Source of the DNA: Ruegeria haliotis
GTDB taxonomy: Bacteria > Pseudomonadota > Alphaproteobacteria > Rhodobacterales > Rhodobacteraceae
Assembly: GCF_013377785.1 (NCBI RefSeq)
Contig: NZ_JABXWT010000001.1
Location: 611,533 to 675,532, forward strand
Length of the DNA stretch: 64,000 nt
Reading direction: 5' to 3'
The translations under genes were made by a program, and so were the position numbers. Below are positions 34,518 through 42,963 of this stretch, in pieces. Positions within the stretch are counted from its first letter, which is position 1. Each line of letters opens with the position of its first letter. The notes under the pieces are model-generated. The model was not told the origin of the DNA and ran no database searches. It worked only from the letters and a program-made list of their open reading frames with translations.

Positions 34518-34546
34518 TTGCATTCCCCGGGCGCGTTCGGTAAATC
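34518..34546 (+). promoter_or_regulatory. Promoter of tRNA-His
   Basis: TTGCAT (34518-34523) and TAAATC (34541-34546) are separated by 17 bases, followed by the GC-rich discriminator GCCCCTC and then the tRNA at 34560. The arrangement matches the tRNA-Glu promoter of this window. Confidence 0.6.
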
Positions 34547-34559
34547 GCCCCTCACGAGT

Positions 34560-34636
34560 GCCGCCTTAGCTCAGTTGGTTAGAGCGCTGGATTGTGGATC
34601 CAGAGGTCGCCGGTTCGAATCCAGCAGGCGGTACCA
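34560..34636 (+). tRNA. tRNA-His (anticodon GTG)
   Basis: Cloverleaf with anticodon stem CTGGA/TCCAG around TTGTGGA (anticodon GTG) and encoded CCA. The acceptor stem is GCCGCCT/AGGCGGT, so position 1-72 is a G-U pair and the discriminator is A73. The base before G1 is T, so the usual extra G-1 is not encoded. This form is known from alphaproteobacteria whose HisRS recognises G1-U72/A73. The T-stem GCCGG/CCAGC has a C-A mismatch at its central pair. Confidence 0.96.
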
Positions 34637-34752
34637 TTTCTCCTAAGCGATATGAACAAAGATCAGTTTTACTGGGCGCGATGGTGCGCTGGTCTGGCTC
34701 TTTTGTGATCAGTTTAGCGCGCCGCTTGAACCGATAGCTGGCGCGCGAATGT

Positions 34753-35559
34753 TCAACGCGCCAGGTTGAGACGAAATTTCATCTTTATCTGTTTTGTGGC
34801 TGGCAAATGCTTGTTCAATCGTTTGTTGAACTGGCCAAACCCCCAAACGATTACCAACGTCAACAGGATGAAATAAAAGGCCAGGATTGGGTAGGGCACG
34901 AATGGGTTGAACGTCTTGTCCGCGAAATAGCTGGCGTAGTACAGCGCATCGCCCCGTTGTTGCCAGGCCGGGAAGGCCGAAAAGAAAACCAATGTGGTGG
35001 CGTGGAACAGAAAAATTGCCTCGTTGGTGTACGCGGGCCAGGCCAGACGCAGCATGGTGGGCCAGATGACCCGGCGGAACCGGGACCAGCCGGACATGCC
35101 ATAGGCGTCTGCCGCCTCGATATCGCCCTTCGGGATGGATCGCAGGGCGCCATAGAAGATCTCGCCCGTATAGGCCGCCGTGTTCAGGAACAAGACGATC
35201 AGGGCCCCCAGCCAGGCCGAGGTGAATGCGTCGAACATCGGATAGGATTTCTTCAACGACAGGAAGAAGAAATAGGCAAAGAAGAACTGGATGAAGAGGG
35301 GCGAGCCGCGGAACAGGAAGATGAACCACTCGGACGGTTTGCGCAGCCACTTGTTGGGGGACGCTTTACCAAGGGCCAGTGCGGTTGCCAGGAAAAAGCC
35401 TGTCGCCAGCGCCATGATTCCAAAATAGACGTTCCAGATCATGCCAGAGCCGATCAGGGTAAACTGTTCGCACAGGGTAAAGTCACTCTTGGGCAACAGA
35501 CGTTCGCCCAAGCCAACAGAGCGCAGGCCGTAATCCTGAATGGTTTGCAAGCAGCTCAT
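34753..35559 (-). CDS. Amino acid ABC transporter permease (HisM-like)
   Basis: A 268-residue inner-membrane permease of the polar amino acid uptake family. The EAA loop region reads GALRSIPKGDIEAADAYGMS followed by GWSRFRRVIWP. Five or so hydrophobic segments span the protein (VYFGIMALATGFFLATALAL; IFLFRGSPLFIQFFFAYFFF; LGALIVLFLNTAAYTGEIFY; YPILAFYFILLTLVIVWGF). It is the fourth gene of the operon, overlapping its partner permease by an ATGA. Substrate class (His/Lys/Arg, Glu/Gln or opines) is not decidable by eye. Confidence 0.95.
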   Translation of the reverse strand: MSCLQTIQDYGLRSVGLGERLLPKSDFTLCEQFTLIGSGMIWNVYFGIMALATGFFLATALALGKASPNKWLRKPSEWFIFLFRGSPLFIQFFFAYFFFLSLKKSYPMFDAFTSAWLGALIVLFLNTAAYTGEIFYGALRSIPKGDIEAADAYGMSGWSRFRRVIWPTMLRLAWPAYTNEAIFLFHATTLVFFSAFPAWQQRGDALYYASYFADKTFNPFVPYPILAFYFILLTLVIVWGFGQFNKRLNKHLPATKQIKMKFRLNLAR

Positions 35560-36443
35560 GCCGTCGTCTCCTTGCGCAGCAGCTCACCACCGGATGTGGC
35601 CTGACCGTGGGACAGGCGGCGCATCAGCTTTTCAAGCCCGATCTCGGAAACGCGAGTCATGCCAAGATAAAAGATCAGTAGGAACAGGAAATACCACATG
35701 CGCCAGTCACCATGGGGGTACTGGGTAAATTTCGATGTCTTGGTGCCGCCCAGCTCGCGGGCCCAATAGACAATATCCTCGATCCCCAGCAGGAACAAAA
35801 GCGGTGTGGCCTTGATCAGCACCATCCACAGATTTGACAGGCCGGGCAGGGCGTAGACCCACATTTGCGGCACGAGGACGCGCCAAAAGATCTGGCGGCG
35901 GCTCATGCCATAAGCCTCGGCGGTTTCCAGTTGCGCGTGCGGGACAGCGCGCATGCCGCCGAACAGGACGTTGGCGGCAAAGGCTCCGAAAACGATAGAG
36001 AAGGTGATGACCGCAAGGAAAAAACCATAGGTTTCATGCATCCATTCCGGTGACGACCCCAAGGGCAGCTTGGCGGCCTGACAGACGAGGAAGTCGTTAC
36101 CCTGGCGGATTGGGTCGGTCCACTCGGGGCACAGGACCTTGTGACGGATCCATTCGAACCCCTGATCCAGAGCAATTACGAAGAACAGGAAAAATGCTAT
36201 GTCCGGTACGCCGCGCACGATGGCGATATAGGCCTTGCCAAGCCAGCTCAGCGGTGGGACGTGCGACCGGGCGGCCATAGCGCCAGCGAACCCAAAGCCG
36301 AGCGCAACGGGGGCAGTGACGGCCAGCAGGGCCAGAACCTTGATGAACGACAGATAGAACGACCAATGCACGCCGTTGGTCAGGTAGCACGTGAACCAAC
36401 GGAATGTGCCCAGCGTATCGGGATCAGCGCAGTAGGAGAACAT
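35556..36443 (-). CDS. Amino acid ABC transporter permease (HisQ-like)
   Basis: A 295-residue inner-membrane permease partner. Hydrophobic segments and the EAA loop (GGMRAVPHAQLETAEAYGMS followed by RRQIFWRVLVPQMW) mark the HisMQ family. An insertion around 105-135 (CPEWTDPIRQGNDFLVCQAA) contains two Cys, possibly in a periplasmic loop. It overlaps the HisM-like gene, so the two are made together and form the heterodimeric channel. A strong hairpin separates it from the binding-protein gene. Confidence 0.95.
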   Translation of the reverse strand: MFSYCADPDTLGTFRWFTCYLTNGVHWSFYLSFIKVLALLAVTAPVALGFGFAGAMAARSHVPPLSWLGKAYIAIVRGVPDIAFFLFFVIALDQGFEWIRHKVLCPEWTDPIRQGNDFLVCQAAKLPLGSSPEWMHETYGFFLAVITFSIVFGAFAANVLFGGMRAVPHAQLETAEAYGMSRRQIFWRVLVPQMWVYALPGLSNLWMVLIKATPLLFLLGIEDIVYWARELGGTKTSKFTQYPHGDWRMWYFLFLLIFYLGMTRVSEIGLEKLMRRLSHGQATSGGELLRKETTA

Positions 36444-36484
36444 ATGGCGTCTTTCGAACGTCGCGCCCGACTCGCGGTCGGGGT

Positions 36485-36512
36485 CGGTTCGGCGCTACGG
36501 CGCGCCGAACCG
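36485..36512 (-). promoter_or_regulatory. Intercistronic hairpin between binding protein and permease genes
   Basis: CGGTTCGGCGC (36485-36495) and GCGCCGAACCG (36502-36512) form a perfect 11-base stem with a 6-base loop, in the 82-base gap after the binding-protein gene. There is no T-tract. Such hairpins behind binding-protein genes usually protect the upstream mRNA from decay and lower permease expression; here this role is inferred. Confidence 0.7.
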
Positions 36513-36525
36513 TGAGACATAGGGC

Positions 36526-37275
36526 TTAGTTGGTTACAACTGCGCCGTCTGTGCCGTAGGTGGCGGTTTCTTCGCCAAACCACTTTTTGAGCATCTCGTT
36601 CAACGTACCATCTGCCTTCATCGAGGTGATGGCTGCATCAAACTTGCCGCGCAGCTCGCCGTCGCTTTCACGCAGGCCCATGCCGATACCACCGCCCAGT
36701 GGAACTGGATCGCCGATAAAGACCAACTCGCCACCCGATTCCTCGACCAACGGAACCAGATAGTCACGGTCGGCCAGAACGGCATCCGCTTCGCCGTTAC
36801 GTACGGCTGCGATGGTTTCTTCCGGAGTTGCGAATTCGACCAGAGTTGCGCCGGATTCTGCCACATGGCCCGCCTGAATTGTCGCGGTTTGGGCCGCAAC
36901 AACACCGGCAGCTACATCAGCCGCGTCAGACGTTGCGACATAGGCCGATGCGGTGGGCGGAAAATAGTCCTGAGTGAAGTCGATGACCTCGTCGCGCTCG
37001 TCGGTGATCGACATACCCGCCGCGATGGTGTCGTAGTTGCCCGAGACCAGGTTCGGGATAATAGAATCCCAGTCGTTTTTAACCCACTCACAGTCCAGCT
37101 CGGCGCGTTTGCACAGCTCATCGCCCAACTCACGCTCGAACCCGTCGATCTCGCCTGCGTCATTGATGAAGTTATACGGAGGGTAGGCGCCCTCGGTGCC
37201 CATGCGGACGGTGTCCGCCATGGCGATTCCAGCAGTCAGTGCCAGTGCTGCGGTGGTCAGGATCAGGTTTTTCAT
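36526..37275 (-). CDS. Periplasmic amino acid-binding protein of ABC transporter
   Basis: A 249-residue type-2 (SBP_bac_3) substrate-binding protein. The signal peptide is MKNLILTTAALALTAGIAMA, with cleavage after AMA at 20. The family signature GTEGAYPPYNFINDAGEIDG followed by FERELGDELCKR is at about 26-57, and IAAGMSITDERDEVIDFTQDY follows the lobe crossover without its last residue. A GGGGAG site precedes the ATG. It is the second gene after the ATPase and is likely the most abundant product because of the hairpin downstream. Confidence 0.95.
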   Translation of the reverse strand: MKNLILTTAALALTAGIAMADTVRMGTEGAYPPYNFINDAGEIDGFERELGDELCKRAELDCEWVKNDWDSIIPNLVSGNYDTIAAGMSITDERDEVIDFTQDYFPPTASAYVATSDAADVAAGVVAAQTATIQAGHVAESGATLVEFATPEETIAAVRNGEADAVLADRDYLVPLVEESGGELVFIGDPVPLGGGIGMGLRESDGELRGKFDAAITSMKADGTLNEMLKKWFGEETATYGTDGAVVTN

Positions 37276-37306
37276 TGGTTTCTCCCCAGTTTGTTTCTTC
37301 CTGAAA

Positions 37307-38083
37307 TTATGCCGCCTTGGTGGCGGATAGAAAGCCCCGAAGCCGTTCGGATTCGGGGGACGTAAAGATATCCTCGGGCGTGCCCTCTTCCTCGATCAAT
37401 CCCTGATGCAGGAATACGACATGGCTCGAGATGTCGGCTGCCATTTTCATGTCGTGGGTCACGATGATCATGGTGCGACCTTCGGCGGCCAGATCCTTGA
37501 TCACCCGGATGACTTCCTGTTCCAGTTCCGGATCCAGCGCCGAGGTTGGTTCGTCGAACAACAGCGCCTGAGGCTCCATGCACAGGCCGCGGGCAATGGC
37601 GGCCCGTTGTTGTTGACCACCTGACAGCTGCGCCGGATAGACGTCGCACTTGTCGCCGATACCAACCTTGTCGAGATACTTGCGCGCGCTGTCCTCGACC
37701 TCGGCCCTGTCACGCCCCAGAACGGTCACAGGCGCCTCCATCACGTTTTGAAGGATGGTCATATGCGCCCACAGATTGAACTGTTGAAACACCATCGACA
37801 GATTGGTGCGGATACGCAGCACCTGCTTGGCGTCTGCCGGCCGTCGCCCATGACCCTTGCCCGTCCAGTGCACCGGTTCGCCTTTGAACAGGATCTCGCC
37901 TTGCTGACTGTCTTCCAGAAGGTTGCAGCACCGCAATAATGTGGATTTCCCAGAACCGGACGAGCCGATCAGCGAAACTACGTCTCCGCGATGGGCTGTT
38001 ATGTCTACCCCCTTCAATACCTCGAGATTGCCGAAGCTTTTGTGGAGGTTTGTTATCTCGATGACGGGAGCGGTGTCTGTCAC
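37307..38083 (-). CDS. Amino acid ABC transporter ATP-binding protein (HisP-like)
   Basis: A 258-residue ATPase. Walker A GSSGSGKST (40-48), Q-loop region SMVFQQFNLWAHMTILQNV, signature LSGGQQQRAAIARGL, Walker B LLFDEPTSALDPE and the switch His in TMIIVTHDM are all intact. It begins with a GTG at 38083. Gene order is ATPase, binding protein, permease, permease, all on the minus strand, so this gene opens the operon. Confidence 0.96.
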   Translation of the reverse strand: MTDTAPVIEITNLHKSFGNLEVLKGVDITAHRGDVVSLIGSSGSGKSTLLRCCNLLEDSQQGEILFKGEPVHWTGKGHGRRPADAKQVLRIRTNLSMVFQQFNLWAHMTILQNVMEAPVTVLGRDRAEVEDSARKYLDKVGIGDKCDVYPAQLSGGQQQRAAIARGLCMEPQALLFDEPTSALDPELEQEVIRVIKDLAAEGRTMIIVTHDMKMAADISSHVVFLHQGLIEEEGTPEDIFTSPESERLRGFLSATKAA

Positions 38084-38208
38084 GGGCAGTCCAAGTGTTG
38101 GTGGTGTTGGTGCGGTACTAGGGCTGAAAAATCAGAGCAATGCAATGCGCAAATCACAGAATCAAGCCCTGAAACAGCCAAATTGACCAGACGTATTCGT
38201 CAAAACGG

Positions 38209-38961
38209 TCAGCTATCGGGCTGCAACGCCTGCGGAGTGGGCGGAGTTGGGACCGTTAAATAGCGATCGGCCGGAATCCCCAACAACCCTTGGATGTGCA
38301 ATACTTGTTTGTCTTCTGTAGACAGATTGGCAATTGCGGCCTGAACCGCATCCGCAACATGGTCTGCGTCTTGCCCGTTTGAGGTAATATAGGGCAGTGC
38401 AGGGGTCGGCGTTGTCGAGGCGATTTCGCGTAAACTATCGCCCAAATTGGTGTGTTCTTTCAGCAATGCCCAAGTCAAAGCGTCCAGTGACGCAAAATCA
38501 GCGCGCCTGTCTGCAACAGCCTGCGCGGATAAGGCATGCCCGCCAGTTTCCAAAACCGCAGTAGGTGTCAGGTTCATTCCGGACAAATGAGTAATCGGCG
38601 CAGCCCAGCCAGATTGGGACAGGGCTTCGTTATAAGCGAATATCCCTTGTGTGAGGGCTGTCAGATCACGCTCATCCCCTTCGCGGGCCACGATCACCGA
38701 GCAATAGTATCCGGGTGCGCATCCGGGCAGGCCATAGTTGGGCGTGCCGACCAGTTGCACCTTACCATGCAACCGGGTTCTGTAAGGCATACCGCAAGTT
38801 TGGGCGAAGACCAGATCCGGGTCCAGCCAGACGTCCCAAACGTCACGGTCGCGGGTCAGACGGGAAGGACCACCGCCAAGTTGAGTGCGAATCAGACCCC
38901 AGAACCGATCATTGGCAGGCTGCAGCGTGGGCATGTCATACATGCCCAGCATTGCAGTCAC
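38209..38961 (-). CDS. PhnD-like phosphate/phosphonate-binding protein without signal peptide
   Basis: A 250-residue protein resembling the PhnD/phosphite-binding fold: TPNYGLPGCAPGYYCSVIVA and GDERDLTALTQGIFAYNEAL in the first lobe, then GHALSAQAVADRRADFASLD followed by ALTWALLKEH as the second-lobe crossover motif. Unlike transporter subunits it has no N-terminal signal: it starts MTAMLGMYDMPTLQPANDRF. It therefore is likely cytoplasmic, or its signal was lost. It begins with a GTG overlapping the end of the TerB-like gene (GTGA), so it is the third gene of the TerB-TerB-PhnD operon. No ABC permease of that kind is adjacent. Confidence 0.88.
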   Translation of the reverse strand: MTAMLGMYDMPTLQPANDRFWGLIRTQLGGGPSRLTRDRDVWDVWLDPDLVFAQTCGMPYRTRLHGKVQLVGTPNYGLPGCAPGYYCSVIVAREGDERDLTALTQGIFAYNEALSQSGWAAPITHLSGMNLTPTAVLETGGHALSAQAVADRRADFASLDALTWALLKEHTNLGDSLREIASTTPTPALPYITSNGQDADHVADAVQAAIANLSTEDKQVLHIQGLLGIPADRYLTVPTPPTPQALQPDS

Positions 38962-39395
38962 GATTTTGCAGCCTTTTGCCGCGCCAGGGCAGAGTCCACG
39001 TCGCTCACACCCAACAGGCTGACCACCAACCGCAACAGAGAATCTTCTTCGCCTGTGCGATGTCCGTCAGCCAATGCCACCGACCACAAGGCCTGAACCA
39101 CGGCCAGCCGGTCTTCGTAGGCGACAGCCTCTTTAATGGCGCGGGTGAAGCGGACGGTATCCGGGGCCTCGGCTTCAAGATCTTCGGCGCTGGCCCGCAA
39201 CCCGGCGGCCTCAAAAGGCGACAGGCCATAGCGTTCAATTGAGATCCGGTCGATTCTGGCCATTTCAGAATCGGCATAGTCGTTGTCGGACCGGGCGATG
39301 CGCACCAGCAGGGCCGTCAGGGCCAGGCGGGCATCGTCATCGGCAAGCGGATCGGGCTGAGGCTGTGTGAGCCGGGACAGAAAATCACTAAACAT
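38958..39395 (-). CDS. TerB-like protein
   Basis: A 145-residue single-domain TerB/DjlA-type protein: LTALLVRIARSDNDYADSEM, an acidic middle, and YEDRLAVVQALWSVALADGH, the conserved two-helix element with the D-G-H-xx-xEEDSLL ending. TerB-type domains occur in tellurite/stress proteins and as adaptors; they bind metal ions through acidic residues in some cases. It has a second, diverged copy directly upstream (39416-39871), with 20 bases between them, and is translationally coupled to the PhnD-like gene. Confidence 0.9.
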   Translation of the reverse strand: MFSDFLSRLTQPQPDPLADDDARLALTALLVRIARSDNDYADSEMARIDRISIERYGLSPFEAAGLRASAEDLEAEAPDTVRFTRAIKEAVAYEDRLAVVQALWSVALADGHRTGEEDSLLRLVVSLLGVSDVDSALARQKAAKS

Positions 39396-39415
39396 GAGGT
39401 AGATATAGACTCGGC

Positions 39416-39871
39416 TCAGCCCACATCCAAGTGCGATTGCACGCGTTCGCGGGCGGCTTTGCTGTCGTTATAGCTCAACCCCATCGCGATCCGGGCTTCT
39501 TCGACGATTTTCATTTCGCCTTCGTCCGAATTTCCATCGGCCAGCACGACCTCCCACAGGGCTTCCAACGCGGCCAGGCGTTCCGCCAAATCGGTTGTTT
39601 CGCGGATCAGCTTGCCGAATGTATCGGTTTCGGGGGCGGCGGCGTGTAGTTTTTCGCAGGTGGCGCGGACTTTTGCGGCCTCAATGGCGTTATGCTGGTA
39701 CAATCGCGCCAGAATGCGGTCTATCAGACTGATCTCTTCCAGCTTGTAGTCCCGATCCGCTTGCGCCACGCGCACCATCAGGGCTCCCAAGGCCAGTTCG
39801 GCATCGGGGTCGGGTAGATGATCATGCTGCGGCGGGCGAAACGCCTGAAAGAGTTTTTTCAACATGGGCAT
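39416..39871 (-). CDS. TerB-like protein
   Basis: A 151-residue TerB-type protein: LALGALMVRVAQADRDYKLE, EISLIDRILARLYQHN, then LAERLAALEALWEVVLADGN with the conserved DGN-xxEGEMKIVEE ending. It is a paralogue of the downstream 145-residue TerB-like protein and similar in layout. Both likely arose by a local duplication. GGAA lies 6 bases before the ATG. A start at 39865 is possible. It opens the TerB-TerB-PhnD-like operon. Confidence 0.9.
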   Translation of the reverse strand: MPMLKKLFQAFRPPQHDHLPDPDAELALGALMVRVAQADRDYKLEEISLIDRILARLYQHNAIEAAKVRATCEKLHAAAPETDTFGKLIRETTDLAERLAALEALWEVVLADGNSDEGEMKIVEEARIAMGLSYNDSKAARERVQSHLDVG

Positions 39872-39907
39872 AAGTTATTCCATATTTTGTGGCCCGCCAA
39901 GCATGGA

Positions 39908-40201
39908 CTACCCGTCATAGCCCCGAATGATCACAAGATCGCCTATCGAGACCGGATCACGCAGTGCCTTGGCCTTTTGATAGTCTTCGCTTTCATAGCA
40001 GGCCAGTGCATCTTCGTAGCTGGGAAACTCGATCACGACAGTTCGGGACCGGGATGCGCCCTCCTTGACAGTACGGTCCCCGCCACGCACCAGAAACCGC
40101 GCGCCATAAGTGGCGAACGGTTCGGCATTGGCGGCGATGTAGGTCTTGTATGTCTCCATGTCGTCCACGTCGACATGAGCAACCCAATAGCCTTTGGTCA
40201 C
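39908..40201 (-). CDS. DUF1330 domain-containing protein
   Basis: A 97-residue ferredoxin-like alpha/beta-barrel dimer protein of the DUF1330 family: MTKGYWVAHVDVDDMETYKT, FLVRGGDRTVKEG and SRTVVIEFPSYEDALACYES then EDYQ. The biochemical function is unknown. It is a lone gene, 36 bases before the TerB operon start, and on the same strand. Confidence 0.93.
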   Translation of the reverse strand: MTKGYWVAHVDVDDMETYKTYIAANAEPFATYGARFLVRGGDRTVKEGASRSRTVVIEFPSYEDALACYESEDYQKAKALRDPVSIGDLVIIRGYDG

Positions 40202-40276
40202 GTGCCCCTCCTGCTCTGATTTGCAGGCAGGGTGATGAGAATTTTGCGGAATTGCAATCCTGTCCGTTTCAGACAG

Positions 40277-41053
40277 TCAGTCTGCGGATTTCATGACGTC
40301 CTGCGCCTGTTCGGTCAACCATGCGATCATACGGCGATAGGGCACCGGACCATAGCTAACACGCGCAACGCCCAAGGCCGCCAAACGCGGTGTTTCCGGT
40401 GTGCCAGGCAGAGCGATGATATTGACCGGCAAGGCCGTCGCCGCGCACAAACGTTCGATCAATGCCTCATCCTTTAGCCCCGGAGCGAAGAACCCACTGG
40501 CACCGGCAGCTTCAAAAGCTGCGGCCCGGGCGATGGCCTCGTCCAGCATGGCATCGTCATGAGTATCGGCCGGGGCCTTGAGGAAGATATCGGTTCGCGC
40601 ATTGATAAAAACCGGCACGCTGGCCGCTTCGCACGCCCGGCGCATGGCTTCGATTCGCGTCGCCTGTTCCACGACAGGGTACAGCCCCTCGCCGCCGATG
40701 ATCTGATCCTCGAAATTGAACCCCACAACGCCGCAATCCAGCGCGCGCGATACGTTTTCAGCGATACCTGCCGGGTCTTGGGCATAGGCCCCTTCAAAAT
40801 CCAGAGAAACTGGCAGATCAACGGCGTTGACGATCCGCTTCGCGTTATCCAAGGCAACTTCAAGCGGGATCTTCTGCCCATCGGCAAACCCTTGCGCCAT
40901 AGCTACTGGCGCGCTGCCGGTGGCGATCGCCTGAGCACCAGCGTCGCGCACAGCGGCCGCACTTCCAGCGTCCCAGATGTTGAACAGGATGACTGGGTCG
41001 CCCTTTTTGTGAAGGTCGGCAAAAGATTCTGCGCGTCGGGCTTGGTCGGTCAT
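40277..41053 (-). CDS. Isocitrate lyase/phosphoenolpyruvate mutase family protein
   Basis: A 258-residue TIM-barrel enzyme. Supporting stretches: ILFNIWDAGSAAAVRDAGAQ, DLPVSLDFEGAYAQDPAGIA, GFNFEDQIIGGEGLYPV and VPVFINARTDIFLKAPAD. Members cleave or rearrange PEP-like C-C or C-P bonds. The Cys-containing catalytic loop (KKCGH in isocitrate lyases, KRCGH in methylisocitrate lyase) is not seen, so this is probably another subgroup such as an oxaloacetate- or PEP-acting enzyme. It is the only gene between pyrG and DUF1330, and the substrate is open. Confidence 0.9.
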   Translation of the reverse strand: MTDQARRAESFADLHKKGDPVILFNIWDAGSAAAVRDAGAQAIATGSAPVAMAQGFADGQKIPLEVALDNAKRIVNAVDLPVSLDFEGAYAQDPAGIAENVSRALDCGVVGFNFEDQIIGGEGLYPVVEQATRIEAMRRACEAASVPVFINARTDIFLKAPADTHDDAMLDEAIARAAAFEAAGASGFFAPGLKDEALIERLCAATALPVNIIALPGTPETPRLAALGVARVSYGPVPYRRMIAWLTEQAQDVMKSAD

Positions 41054-41159
41054 GGGGTTTCTCCTGTCAAAGCTCGTGCAACAGTTAACCCCATGCCGGT
41101 ACGCACGGAATGGTTTTTTTGCGCCTGTCTGTCACTTTGCGGTGACGGCCCCGGCAAGA

Positions 41160-42803
41160 TCAAACCAGACGCGAAGTTTCTTTCGCGGCGCGCACGAAGT
41201 CGCGGAACAGCGGATGCGGGGCGAAGGGTTTGGATTTTAGTTCGGGGTGGTACTGGACACCGATGAACCACGGATGGTCCGACCATTCCACGATCTCGGG
41301 CAGGCGACCGTCCGGCGACATGCCCGAGAAGTTCAGGCCGACCTTTTCCAGCTTGTCGCGATATTTGATGTCCACTTCATAGCGGTGGCGATGGCGTTCT
41401 TCGATACTGGTGCCGCCATAAACCTCGGCCACTTTCGAGCCTTCGGCCAGAACCGCATCATAAGCGCCCAGACGCATGGTGCCGCCTTTGTCGTCGCCGA
41501 CTTTACGCTCGACCTTGTGATTGCCCTGCACCCATTCCTTGAGGTGATAGACCACAGGTTCAAACCGCCTTTTACCAGATTCGTGGTCGAATTCTTCCGA
41601 ACCCGCTTCGGAAATTCCTGCCGCGTTGCGGGCCGCTTCGATGACCGCCATCTGCATGCCCAGACAGATACCAAGATAGGGTACCTTATGTTCGCGCGCG
41701 TATTGTGCGGCCTTGATCTTGCCTTCGGTACCACGTTCACCGAACCCGCCGGGGACGAGGATCGCATGGAAACCTTCCAAATGCGGCGCGGCGTCTTCGG
41801 TGTCGAAGATTTCCGCATCAACCCACTCGACCTTGACCTTGACCCGATTGGCCATACCGCCATGGGTCAGCGCCTCGGCAATCGACTTATAGGCGTCTTC
41901 AAGCTGAGTGTATTTGCCGACGATAGCTACCTTGATTTGACCTTCGGCATTATGGATACGGTCGCTAACGTCTTCCCACTTGGTCAGGTCAGGCTTGGGC
42001 GCCGGGCTGATCTGGAACGCGTCCAGAACCGCCTGATCCAAACCTTCGCGGTGATAGGCCAACGGGGCGTCATAGATGGTGGATAGGTCCTGCGCGGCGA
42101 TCACGCTGTCGGGGCGTACATTACAGAACAGGGCAAGCTTTTCGCGCTCTTTCTTCGGGATCGGGCCTTCCGAACGGCAGACCAGAATATCCGGCGCCAA
42201 ACCGATTGAACGCAGCTCTTTGACCGAGTGCTGGGTTGGTTTAGTCTTAAGCTCACCGCTGGCCTTGATAAAAGGCAGCAAGGTCAGGTGCATGAACAGG
42301 CACTGACCACGCGGTTTGTCCTGGCTGAACTGGCGTATGGCCTCGAAGAAGGGCAGGCCCTCGATATCGCCGACGGTGCCGCCGATTTCGCAGAGCATGA
42401 AATCAACCTCATCCTCGCCAATGGCGATGAAGTCCTTGATCTCGTTGGTGACGTGGGGGATCACCTGAATGGTTTTGCCGAGGTAGTCGCCACGCCGTTC
42501 CTTTTCCAGCACGTTGGAATAGATGCGGCCCGAGCTGACCGAGTCCGTTTTACGCGCGGCCACACCGGTGAAACGCTCATAATGGCCAAGGTCCAGATCG
42601 GTTTCGGCCCCATCATCAGTGACGAACACTTCGCCATGTTCAAACGGCGACATGGTGCCGGGATCGACGTTCAGATACGGGTCCAGCTTGCGCAGGCGCA
42701 CCGAGTACCCCCGGGCCTGCAACAAGGCACCCAGAGCTGCCGAAGCCAGCCCTTTGCCCAAAGACGAAACCACACCACCAGTGATGAAAATAAAACGCGC
42801 CAT
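41160..42803 (-). CDS. pyrG: CTP synthase PyrG
   Basis: A 547-residue enzyme making CTP from UTP with glutamine-derived ammonia. The N-terminal amidoligase starts [20 protein letters not shown], with the P-loop-like GKG. The C-terminal glutamine amidotransferase has the nucleophile in [20 protein letters not shown] and the His/Glu pair in [12 protein letters not shown]. The ATG at 42803 is preferred because MARFIF is the family start. It follows secG with a 160-base gap on the same strand. Confidence 0.99.
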   Translation of the reverse strand: MARFIFITGGVVSSLGKGLASAALGALLQARGYSVRLRKLDPYLNVDPGTMSPFEHGEVFVTDDGAETDLDLGHYERFTGVAARKTDSVSSGRIYSNVLEKERRGDYLGKTIQVIPHVTNEIKDFIAIGEDEVDFMLCEIGGTVGDIEGLPFFEAIRQFSQDKPRGQCLFMHLTLLPFIKASGELKTKPTQHSVKELRSIGLAPDILVCRSEGPIPKKEREKLALFCNVRPDSVIAAQDLSTIYDAPLAYHREGLDQAVLDAFQISPAPKPDLTKWEDVSDRIHNAEGQIKVAIVGKYTQLEDAYKSIAEALTHGGMANRVKVKVEWVDAEIFDTEDAAPHLEGFHAILVPGGFGERGTEGKIKAAQYAREHKVPYLGICLGMQMAVIEAARNAAGISEAGSEEFDHESGKRRFEPVVYHLKEWVQGNHKVERKVGDDKGGTMRLGAYDAVLAEGSKVAEVYGGTSIEERHRHRYEVDIKYRDKLEKVGLNFSGMSPDGRLPEIVEWSDHPWFIGVQYHPELKSKPFAPHPLFRDFVRAAKETSRLV

Positions 42804-42963
42804 GTTTTTCGGCTGCTCCCGTGAGACGACATTATCAGCTGCCCGGCGGTTGTAAAAAAACCGCAGCACCACGGGACTTCACACATAAAGGATTCGCGCG
42901 CACAGCGCAAGAGAACCGCAAGATGCTGTTGCCGTTCTCTTTAAGATTTCTAGGTTTTGTGGA

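Noticed and set aside
40277..41053. Calling the gene isocitrate lyase or methylisocitrate lyase outright
   Set aside because: I could not find the catalytic Cys-containing KKCGH/KRCGH-type loop, so only the superfamily is supported.
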